Shown here: one piece after another, positions 56,925 through 64,000 of the stretch
How positions within the stretch are numbered: position 1 is the first letter of the stretch
Layout of the letters: each line of letters begins with the position of its first letter
DNA from: DATGPD01 sp041398565
GTDB taxonomy: Bacteria > Planctomycetota > UBA1135 > UBA2386
Length of the DNA: 64,000 bases
Assembly: GCA_041398565.1 (NCBI GenBank)
Contig: JAWKUN010000004.1
Coordinates: forward strand, 1,054,001 to 1,118,000
Reading direction: 5' to 3'
The notes under the pieces: generated by a model
What the model saw: the letters and a program-made list of their open reading frames with translations, nothing else
What the model was told of the DNA's origin: nothing
The model's database searches: none
Position numbers and translations under genes: made by a program

Positions 56925-58088
56925 TCAGGCCGCCCGCAGCACCGCGCGCAGGCGCGCGATCGGCTGGTGCCAGGAGTAGCGCTGCGCGTAGGCCGCGATC
57001 GCGTTGCGGCATTCTCCGCGCGCCAGCTGCCGGAGCAAGGCACTGGCCAAGGCCTCGGGGTCGGCCGCCACCAACTCGCCCGCGACCGGGTCGGCCACCA
57101 TCTCGGGAATGCCACCGACCGCGGTGGCGACGACCGGCAAGCCGCTGGCCAGAGCCTCGGTGACGACGTTCGGCCAGCCTTCCCGTGCCGACGGCAGGAC
57201 CAGCACGTCGCACGCTTGCAGCGCGGCGACCACGTCGTCGCGGCCGCGGCGGCCCAAGAGATGCAAGCGATCCACCGGCGCCGCCTGCCGTAGCGCCGCA
57301 CGCTCGGGCCCTTCGCCGACGAGAACCAGATGGACGTGCCCGGGAAGCGACGCCAACGCCTGCACGGCGAGCCCGAACCCCTTGCCGGCGACGAGACGAC
57401 CGATGCCGAGGACGAGGCCCGCGGTCGCTGGCAGACCGAGCCGCGCCCGTGCCGCGGCGCGCTCGCCAGGGTGAAAGCGCTCCAGGTCGACACCGTTGCG
57501 CAACAGCTCGACGCGCGCATCGGGTACGCCAGCGACCTCGGCGAAGCGCCGCCGCAGCGCCTCGCTCACCGCCAACAGAGCATGCGCCCGCGGCATCGCC
57601 GCGCGCACCTGCGGCGCCACCACCTTGTGCTCGGCCAGCACGTTCACGTCGGTGCCGCGTGCAGTCACCAGGCAGGGCAGCCCGAGTTCCTCGGCGATGC
57701 GCACCGCGGCGACGCCGTCGGGATAGACGTAGTGGGCGTCGAGGACACAGCGACGGCCCACGGCGAGCGCCCGCACCACCGGCAGCGCCGCGCGCGCCAT
57801 GCGCTCGGCCTGCTTGCCCAGCGACAGGCCCGGCAGGTGGAAGTAGCGCGGATGGTGCACCGGCACTCCGTCCACACTCTCGCACGCCGGCCCGCGACGC
57901 AAGACCGCGTGTTCGCCGCGAGCCAGGAGACGCGGCACCGCCGGTAGCGGCGACACCACCACCAGTTCGAGGTCGTCCTGGCCGGCGACCACCCGAGTCA
58001 TGCGTTCCTGCACGAACGTGCCGTGCTGTGGCATCGCCGCCGACGGGTACAGATTGGTGAACGTGATGATGCGGCGGCGGTCGCTCAT
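56925..58088 (-). CDS. glycosyltransferase family 4
   Basis: A 387-residue GT-B enzyme with YPSAAMPQHGTFVQERM, an acceptor-domain GTDVNVLAEHK and the donor-side LPSAREGWPNVVTEALASGL plus VGGIPEMV motif. I start it at MSDRRRIITFTNL (58088); an in-frame ATG at 58133 would extend it by 15 residues. It lies three bases upstream of the next glycosyltransferase. Sugar specificity unknown. Confidence 0.9.
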   Translation of the reverse strand: MSDRRRIITFTNLYPSAAMPQHGTFVQERMTRVVAGQDDLELVVVSPLPAVPRLLARGEHAVLRRGPACESVDGVPVHHPRYFHLPGLSLGKQAERMARAALPVVRALAVGRRCVLDAHYVYPDGVAAVRIAEELGLPCLVTARGTDVNVLAEHKVVAPQVRAAMPRAHALLAVSEALRRRFAEVAGVPDARVELLRNGVDLERFHPGERAAARARLGLPATAGLVLGIGRLVAGKGFGLAVQALASLPGHVHLVLVGEGPERAALRQAAPVDRLHLLGRRGRDDVVAALQACDVLVLPSAREGWPNVVTEALASGLPVVATAVGGIPEMVADPVAGELVAADPEALASALLRQLARGECRNAIAAYAQRYSWHQPIARLRAVLRAA

Positions 58089-58164
58089 CGCCGGCTCCGC
58101 GACACCGAGAGCACCGGCTGCGCCCGTCGCCAACGTGTCCCGAGACGACTCGACATGGTCGGGC

Positions 58165-60048
58165 TCATGACGCGCGGTTCGCCACCTCGGGGCCGTCGAC
58201 CCACCGCTGCAAGAAGCGCCCGAGCACGGTCAGCGCCCAAAGCGTCTCGCTGCGGTCGACCAACTGGCTGCGGTGCTGCCGCAGCAACTCGGCGGCGCGG
58301 TCGGGATGCACGAACTCCGCGAGGGGGCCGTCGCGCAGGCGCGCGGCCAGCTCGTCGCCGACGGGCCCGGCCATCCACGCGCGCAGCGGCACCGAGAAGC
58401 CCTGCTTCTTGCGCGCTTCGATGGGCGCCCCGAGCCGCCCCCGCAGCGCCGACCGCAGGAACGCCTTGGTCTTGCCGCCACGGATCTTGAGCCGCGACGG
58501 CACGCGCGCCGCGAACTCGAGCAGGTGGTGGTCGAGGAACGGCGCGCGCACCTCGAGCGAGTTCGCCATCGCTGCCCTGTCGACCTTGACCAGGATGTCA
58601 CCGGGCAGCCAGGTGGCGAAGTCGGTGGCACAAGCCCGAGTCAACGCGTCGCGGGCGTCGCTCTGCCGGTAGGCGTCCACGACCGGCGCCAGCGGATCGG
58701 AGGTGGCGCCAGCCCGCAGGAGGGGGAGGATCTCCTCGGGCAGGCTGGCGCTCACCGACCGCGCGTAGGCGACAGCGGCGTCGCGTCCCAGGTTCTGCAA
58801 GGTGCGCTTGAAGCGCAGCGGCCGCGGCAGGAAGTCGGCCTTGGGATAGACCGCGCCCAGCGCGCGCCACGCCGCCCCGGGCAGACAGCGGCGGATGCGG
58901 TTCTCGACCACGTCGAAGCGGTAGCGTCGGTAGCCGGCGAAGGCCTCGTCGCCGCCGTCACCGGCGAGCGCCACCGTGACGTGGCGCCGCGCCAGCCGGC
59001 TGACGTGGTAGGTCGGCACGGCACTGCTGTCGGCGAAGGGTTCGTCGAAGGTGTCGGCGAACCAGCCGTGCTCGAGCATGTCGGCGATACGCACTTCGTC
59101 CTCGTGCAGCGTCGCCCCGCACTGGGCTGCGGCGGCGCGCGCCTCGGCGCGCTCGTCGAAGCGTGGATCGTCGAAACCGATGGTGCAGGCCACCACGCGG
59201 CTCGCCGACGCGCGCGCCATGCTGTCGACCACGGCGAAGCTGTCGACCCCGCCCGACAGGAACGCGCCGAGCGGCACCTCGCTCATCAAACGGATGCGGG
59301 TCGCTTCGTCGAGCAGCGCCAGCGTCTGCTCGCGCAGCTCGTCGACGTCGCGCCGATCTTCCTCGGCGAACGACAGGCTCCAGTAGCGCCACAGACGGGG
59401 CGTTCGACCGCGCCGCACGACCATCGCGTGCGCCGGCGGCAGGCGCTGCACGCCACTGAAGACCGTGCGCGGATCCGGCACGTAGCGCAAGCACAAGAAC
59501 TGCGCCAGCGCCTCGGGGTCGAGAGTGCGCTCCACGTGCGTGCCGGCGACCAGCAGCGCCTTGATCTCCGAGGCGAAGACCAGGCCGTGTGACGTCTGCG
59601 CGTAGTGGAACGGCTTCTTGCCGACGCGGTCACGCGCCGCGAACAGCAGGTCCTGTTCCTCGTCGACCAACGCGAAGGCGAACATCCCGCGCAGGCGCCC
59701 CGGCAGAGCCTCGCCCCAGGCCCGGTAGCCGTGCAGCAGGACTTCGGTGTCGGACCGCGTGCGGAACGCGTAGCCCGCCGCTTCGAGCTCGGCGCGCAGC
59801 TCCAGGTGGTTGTAGATCTCGCCGTTGAACACCACCCACAACCGGCCGCTCTGGTCGGTCATCGGCTGCTCGCCGGTGTCGAGATCGACGATGGCGAGGC
59901 GGCGGTGCACCAAGCCGTAGCCCTGGCCGTGGCGGAACCCCTCGCCGTCGGGCCCCCGGTGCGCGAGGACGCGCGCCATCGCCCGCAGGCTGGCCGGGTC
60001 GACGACACTGTGCGCTTGTCGCGCGAACACTCCAGCGATGCCACACAT
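58165..60048 (-). CDS. asparagine synthase-like amidotransferase, exosortase-locus type
   Basis: A 627-residue glutamine amidotransferase of the AsnB fold. Cys2 after the initiator (MCGIAGVF) is the glutaminase nucleophile; the ATP-pyrophosphatase loop LSGGVDSF is near residue 262. Members within exosortase A loci are thought to amidate sugar acids or related groups of the polysaccharide rather than make asparagine. The sequence looks complete and active. Confidence 0.92.
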   Translation of the reverse strand: MCGIAGVFARQAHSVVDPASLRAMARVLAHRGPDGEGFRHGQGYGLVHRRLAIVDLDTGEQPMTDQSGRLWVVFNGEIYNHLELRAELEAAGYAFRTRSDTEVLLHGYRAWGEALPGRLRGMFAFALVDEEQDLLFAARDRVGKKPFHYAQTSHGLVFASEIKALLVAGTHVERTLDPEALAQFLCLRYVPDPRTVFSGVQRLPPAHAMVVRRGRTPRLWRYWSLSFAEEDRRDVDELREQTLALLDEATRIRLMSEVPLGAFLSGGVDSFAVVDSMARASASRVVACTIGFDDPRFDERAEARAAAAQCGATLHEDEVRIADMLEHGWFADTFDEPFADSSAVPTYHVSRLARRHVTVALAGDGGDEAFAGYRRYRFDVVENRIRRCLPGAAWRALGAVYPKADFLPRPLRFKRTLQNLGRDAAVAYARSVSASLPEEILPLLRAGATSDPLAPVVDAYRQSDARDALTRACATDFATWLPGDILVKVDRAAMANSLEVRAPFLDHHLLEFAARVPSRLKIRGGKTKAFLRSALRGRLGAPIEARKKQGFSVPLRAWMAGPVGDELAARLRDGPLAEFVHPDRAAELLRQHRSQLVDRSETLWALTVLGRFLQRWVDGPEVANRAS

Positions 60049-60063
60049 GTCGATGGTCCTCGC

Positions 60064-61410
60064 TCACCACCTCTGGATGGCCGTGCCGGCCAACGCCGGC
60101 CTGGGTGCCACCTCGGCGCGCGGATGCTCGTGCGCCACCTCGGTGCCCGGTTTTCGCAGCAGTTCGTCGCGCGCCACGAACACCACGCAGCTCATCAGCG
60201 CGAAGTAGTGGTACACGAGATCGAAGTGACCGCGGTTGAGGAAGAAGGAGCCGACCATGAAGCCGATGGTGGTCGCCTCGAGCATGCGTGCGTACACGCC
60301 GGCCCAGGCGAGATCCGGCCGGTACCGTGCCCAGGTGCGCACCTTGCGCGCGCTGAACAACATCGACAGCAACAGGGTCATGTAGGCGACGAACGATGTG
60401 GTGCCACCCTCGGCCCAGATCTGCAGGTACGAGTTGTGGGCGACGTAGGCGAACCCGCGCCCACGCGAGAGGTCCGAGCTGAACTCGTGCCAATGCAGCT
60501 GGAAGTTGCGGATGCCGACCCCCACCACCGGATAGGTCTGGATCATGCGGCTGGCGACGGTCCAGGCGCGGATGCGCGTCGCTGCCGAGCCTTCCTCCGT
60601 CCCCTGTTTGAGGGTACCGAGCCGCTCGAGCACGTGCTCGGGAGCGAACATGAAGAACGCCACCACGCCCAGCCCCAACAGGAAGATGGCGCGCAGGAGC
60701 TTGCCCGAGCGCCAGGCGATGACCAGGAGCGAGCACACCAGGGCGACCGCCGCCCCGCGCGAGTGCGTCAGGAAGACGGTGATCGCGGTGAGCAGCATGG
60801 CTGCGTCGCACAGCCGCCGCAGCCAGACCTTGCCCTCGGATCGCCCCATGTAGAACAACATGGGCACGTTCATCACCAGGGCCAGCGCGAAGTCGTTGTT
60901 GTCTTCGAGCATGCCGCCGGGCCCACGCAGGATGCGCGAGCCGCCGGTGAGCAGGCCGAACAAGCCACCCTTGAAGCCGTAGAACGCGAAGCAGCCGCAG
61001 ATCGTCCACAGCAACCAGCGCAGCCGCCGCCGGTCGGTCACCTGCCCGACGGTGAACAGCGCGATGAGGATGATCTTGACGAACTCGAAGTAGTAGCGCA
61101 GGACGTACCTGCCCTTGTCGACAGCGAACACCAGCCCGCAGGTCATGAAGAACAGCAGGCACGGCATCAGCGTCGTACGGATGTCCCAGCGCGTGAAGCG
61201 GCGCGTGCGCGACTCGTAGGCGAAGTAGCCGATCACCATCGCCGCGGCGACGAAGAACGAGAAGCGCATCGAGCGGGCGAAGCCCCAGCACAGGTCCTGC
61301 GGCCGCATGTAGGCCAGCCACGAGAACAGCAGCAGCCCGACGTAGGGTTTGCGCAGGGCGTACGGCAGGCACAGCACGACCACCGCGAACACGAACAGGT
61401 CGCGCAGCAT
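60064..61410 (-). CDS. O-antigen ligase-like membrane protein, exosortase-locus type
   Basis: A 448-residue polytopic protein with ten or more helices. SWLAYMRPQDLCWGFA near the N-terminus and the GMLEDNNDFALAL segment are the markers of the putative O-glycosylation ligase found in exosortase A loci; the Wzy_C-type pattern (VGVGIRNFQLHW, VAHNSYLQIWAEGG) follows. It would polymerise or attach the polysaccharide in the periplasm. Confidence 0.9.
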   Translation of the reverse strand: MLRDLFVFAVVVLCLPYALRKPYVGLLLFSWLAYMRPQDLCWGFARSMRFSFFVAAAMVIGYFAYESRTRRFTRWDIRTTLMPCLLFFMTCGLVFAVDKGRYVLRYYFEFVKIILIALFTVGQVTDRRRLRWLLWTICGCFAFYGFKGGLFGLLTGGSRILRGPGGMLEDNNDFALALVMNVPMLFYMGRSEGKVWLRRLCDAAMLLTAITVFLTHSRGAAVALVCSLLVIAWRSGKLLRAIFLLGLGVVAFFMFAPEHVLERLGTLKQGTEEGSAATRIRAWTVASRMIQTYPVVGVGIRNFQLHWHEFSSDLSRGRGFAYVAHNSYLQIWAEGGTTSFVAYMTLLLSMLFSARKVRTWARYRPDLAWAGVYARMLEATTIGFMVGSFFLNRGHFDLVYHYFALMSCVVFVARDELLRKPGTEVAHEHPRAEVAPRPALAGTAIQRW

Positions 61411-61421
61411 GCCGGCTCAGG

Positions 61422-63035
61422 TCACTCGGTGCCGCCGAGCACCATGTCGAGCAGGTCGCGCGCCCAGGTCGGCAGGCGGGCAGGCGCCACGTAGTAGAAC
61501 GTGGCCACGGCGACGATGAGGAACAGCAAGGTCACCGCCAGCAGCGACACCAGCCAGCGCCCACGGCGCACCTGCGAGTGCTCCTCGACGGTCTCGACGT
61601 GGCTGACGCCGCCCAGCACGGGTACCGGCAAGCCGCGTTCGAGGTCGTCGAGGGTCTTGTAGGTGAAGCGCAGGGCATCGAAGGCCAGGATCAGGCCGAC
61701 CGCCACACCCAAGCCGACCAGGCTGCCCATCAACGCCAGCAGGGTCACGTTGGTGCTCGGGCGGCGCGGCACCTGCGCGTCGCCGAGCGTGCTGTAGGGC
61801 CGCGACGCCTCGATGCGACGCGCCAGCGCGGTGACTTGATCGAGTTCGGTCTCGACCGCGCTCAGGCGCGTCCGCGCCGCCTGGTAGCGGCTGACCCTCT
61901 CGTTGTACTCCTGCAGGATGCCCGGCCGCTCGCGCAGCTCGCGCTCGGTCTGCTCGATGCGTTCCTCGAGCGCGGCGATGCGCGTGCGCAGCGCCGTGCG
62001 CCGCGTCAGCAGAGCGTCGCGCCGCTCCTCCTGCTGACGGTAGTCCGGGTTGGGGATCGTCTTGGTCGCCGGCACCGGAGTCTTGGCGACGAGCTCCTCC
62101 TGTGCCTTGGCCAGCTGTTGTTCGTACAGCGTCCGCTGCTGGGTCCCCGGCTGGTAGTAGTCCTTCGTGCGCTTCAGGTGGGCGATGCGAGCTTGCAGGA
62201 CGAGCAGCTCTTGCCCCAGCAACGGGTCGATCGGCGGCGGCGGCGCCGGGATGCGCGGCTCGATCATGCCGCCGTCGAGGGTCTGACGCAGGGCGTCGAG
62301 CTCCACCTCGAGTTCGTCGCGCTCGCTTTCCGCCAGCGCCAGCAGGCGCCTGTCTTCGAGCCGCGCCGCCTCCAGCGTGGGCGCGCCCTGCAGCTTGCTG
62401 TCGGCACGCATGCTCGGGTCGAGCTTGTTCTTCTGCTCCCAGGTCGCCACCTCGCGGGCGAGCGACTCCACCAGCTCTTCGATGCCGGCCTTGCGCTCCT
62501 GCACCTCGCGACGAACCTCGCGGTTGTCGCTCTCGACTTTGTCCTTCTGCGCCTTGATCCAGGCATCGCGCAGCGCGTTGGTGAACTCCGCCGCGCGGTG
62601 GCCGTCGGTGTCCCGATAGGAGATGCGCAGGATGGTGTTGGCACGGTCGCGCCGGGAACCGGTGCCCACGTCGGCCACGCTCACCCGCCGCGTCACCTCG
62701 GCGACGAAGTCGGCGCGCGCGTCCTCGTCGTCGCTGTGCGCCTCGGGCCAGTCGAGGCTGTCGAGCACCTCGGGCACCCGTGCCGGAATCAGATGGTTGG
62801 CCTGGGCGAGCAGCTCCTCGAGCGGATCGGTGAGCTGGCGATCACGGTCGGTGAGCATCGCTTCGGCGTTGAACCGGACCTCGGTCCAGGCCTCGTAGTA
62901 GCGCGGCATCGCCACGGCGATCAGCGCACCGACCAGCATGCCCAGCAGGCTGACCGGCAGCACCGTCCACTTCCTCCGCTTGAGGAGGTCGACGTAGCGC
63001 GAGATCGAGATCTGCGGTAGGTCGAGGTTGGTCAT
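61422..63035 (-). CDS. chain-length determinant protein, Wzz/GumC type
   Basis: A 537-residue co-polymerase with a membrane helix at each end (residues about 26-47 and 498-518) and long coiled coils between (for example ERIEQTERELRERPGILQEY near residue 360). This is the usual Wzz/GumC layout; it has no C-terminal tyrosine kinase. It sets polysaccharide chain length together with the ligase. Confidence 0.92.
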   Translation of the reverse strand: MTNLDLPQISISRYVDLLKRRKWTVLPVSLLGMLVGALIAVAMPRYYEAWTEVRFNAEAMLTDRDRQLTDPLEELLAQANHLIPARVPEVLDSLDWPEAHSDDEDARADFVAEVTRRVSVADVGTGSRRDRANTILRISYRDTDGHRAAEFTNALRDAWIKAQKDKVESDNREVRREVQERKAGIEELVESLAREVATWEQKNKLDPSMRADSKLQGAPTLEAARLEDRRLLALAESERDELEVELDALRQTLDGGMIEPRIPAPPPPIDPLLGQELLVLQARIAHLKRTKDYYQPGTQQRTLYEQQLAKAQEELVAKTPVPATKTIPNPDYRQQEERRDALLTRRTALRTRIAALEERIEQTERELRERPGILQEYNERVSRYQAARTRLSAVETELDQVTALARRIEASRPYSTLGDAQVPRRPSTNVTLLALMGSLVGLGVAVGLILAFDALRFTYKTLDDLERGLPVPVLGGVSHVETVEEHSQVRRGRWLVSLLAVTLLFLIVAVATFYYVAPARLPTWARDLLDMVLGGTE

Positions 63036-63057
63036 GACGATGCTGGTGAGGAGCGGG

Positions 63058-63930
63058 TCAGAAGAAGTAGCCGCCGCGCCCGTAGTAGATGCCGTTGCTG
63101 TTGGTCAGCGTGTCGTAGGTGAACTGCACGCTGGCGAGGCCGAACAGCGACGCCACGACGACGCGCAGCGGTTCCAGCAGCTTCTGCAGGAAGCGAGTGA
63201 GCGCGCCGAAGAAGGTCGGCGGCATGTAGACGAAGTCGTTCTCCTGCAGGCGGATGTTGTAGGTGGTGTTGCCGGTCTCGATCATCTCGCGCAGGTTGAT
63301 CTCGACCTGGAAGGGGTTCTGCGCATCCGGCCGCGTGACACGGATGCGGCCGAGGTTGGCCAGCGTCGACCAGCCGGTCGTGCTGATCAGCTCGAGGATG
63401 GTGATGTCCGGCTTGACGACCGGGAAACGGTGCACTGGACCGAACTCCCCGTACAGGTAGATCGTCTTGCCGGCGCCGAAGATGCGCGCCTGGACCTTGA
63501 CCGGGAAGGTGAAGATCGATTGCAGGCGCTCCGACACCAGGGCGCCCAGTGCCGCCTCGGTCAGCCCGAGCACGTAGGTCGGACCCAGGTAGGGGATCAT
63601 CAGCGTGCCGTCGATGCCCACCGGCTGCGACACCGTGAGCAGCGACAGCATCTCGGCGCCGGGGGTGAGCTGCGCCAACGGGTCGACCAGGAACTGCACC
63701 AGGTCGCCGCCGGCGACGTAGTTCTCGGTCGTGGCCACGCCCTGCGCGCGGGTGCCGAACCCCTTCTCGTTGAGGATCTCGGCCAGGCGCTTGTCCTCCA
63801 CCGACGTGCACGCCGAGGCGAGCACGCACCAGAGCAGGCCCAGACCCAGGACCCAGGCGAGCAGCCAGGCAGGTCTGTCGGACGTGGACTTCGACTTCAT
63901 CTCGAGGTGCGGGGAACCATCGCCGGCCAT
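63058..63930 (-). CDS. polysaccharide export lipoprotein, Wza/GumB type
   Basis: An exported lipoprotein with lipobox LASAC after a hydrophobic segment, then a poly-export domain (QPVGIDGTLMIPYLGPTYVLG) and SLBB-like repeats (FGAGKTIYLYGEFGPVHRFP). It should form the outer-membrane exit channel for the polysaccharide. I use the ATG at 63930 because a TACGAT element lies 6 bases upstream; the ATG at 63900 (MKSKSTSD) is the conventional alternative and gives 280 residues. First gene of the nine-gene operon. Confidence 0.88.
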   Translation of the reverse strand: MAGDGSPHLEMKSKSTSDRPAWLLAWVLGLGLLWCVLASACTSVEDKRLAEILNEKGFGTRAQGVATTENYVAGGDLVQFLVDPLAQLTPGAEMLSLLTVSQPVGIDGTLMIPYLGPTYVLGLTEAALGALVSERLQSIFTFPVKVQARIFGAGKTIYLYGEFGPVHRFPVVKPDITILELISTTGWSTLANLGRIRVTRPDAQNPFQVEINLREMIETGNTTYNIRLQENDFVYMPPTFFGALTRFLQKLLEPLRVVVASLFGLASVQFTYDTLTNSNGIYYGRGGYFF

Positions 63931-63936
63931 CGGCGC

Positions 63937-63942
63937 ATCGTA
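63937..63942 (-). promoter_or_regulatory. candidate -10 element of the polysaccharide operon
   Basis: The minus strand reads TACGAT, then 6 bases, then the ATG at 63930. It is the only candidate promoter seen for the nine-gene operon. Confidence 0.4.
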
Positions 63943-64000
63943 AATGAGGCCAGTCAGCAAAGAACACGCCAGGCCGGATCCCCTGGTGTTATCGGCTCGG

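Noticed and set aside
53409..63930. A PEP-CTERM substrate protein within the exosortase operon or its neighbours.
   Set aside because: No protein in the window ends with a PEP-like motif, hydrophobic helix and basic tail.

Overview
The window is 64 kb of very GC-rich bacterial chromosome with dense genes on both strands, no rRNA or tRNA genes found, and no insertion sequence, prophage or CRISPR array. A planctomycete-like organism is the best guess (inference from gene style, not from a marker gene): large signal-peptide proteins of unknown function, a Kelch surface protein, a short membrane protein ending in a W-containing HEAT-type tail, a sigma factor of the ECF type, and an exosortase-type polysaccharide locus.

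Layout. 81-5875 (minus): GT-C-like membrane protein, serS, a large exported protein, a rhomboid protease. 5939-10427 (plus): folD, an exported protein and an unusual pyruvate-kinase-family protein. 10484-14465 (minus): polyprenyl diphosphate synthase, tatA, a small HEAT-tail protein and sucDC. 14931-18077 (plus): a long double-domain dCTP deaminase, a CPBP protease and an exported protein. 18155-22880: a beta-lactamase-like/VanX-like fusion divergent from an LD-carboxypeptidase, a DoxX protein and an ECF sigma factor. 23316-33719 (minus): an exported repeat protein, a GT-C-like membrane protein, smc, a stand-alone ATP-cone protein, nrdR, mnmE. 33873-43717: tatD, yidC, a phosphodiesterase, and two plus-strand clusters (PpiC-type isomerase, miaA, rsmG; a degenerate HisRS-like protein, nadD, a WecA/MraY-type transferase). 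43714-52946: Kelch protein, a beta-helix gene remnant, an active/inactive M16 peptidase pair, an exported protein, pckA, fdhD. 53409-63930 (minus): a nine-gene exopolysaccharide operon of exosortase (XrtA) type running from the outer-membrane export lipoprotein through chain-length control, ligase, amidotransferase and glycosyltransferases to exosortase, EpsI and a polysaccharide deacetylase, with ATGA/GTGA overlaps at the distal end.

Two genome-level signals stand out. First, at least seven operon-leading genes have a TANNNT hexamer 6-7 bases before the start codon, the geometry expected if transcription begins at the start codon (leaderless mRNA). Second, a dispersed element made of two adjacent hairpins occurs after folD, after yidC (in both cases the stop codon TGA is part of the first hairpin) and upstream of the Kelch gene; the stems differ between copies by compensatory changes, and a variant copy appears to sit in frame inside the pyruvate-kinase-family gene. 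Other points: a FolD whose catalytic lysine position is Gln, a HisRS-fold protein without the HisRS catalytic motifs, and nrdR overlapping a second ATP-cone gene. No PEP-CTERM substrate for the exosortase is visible in the window.
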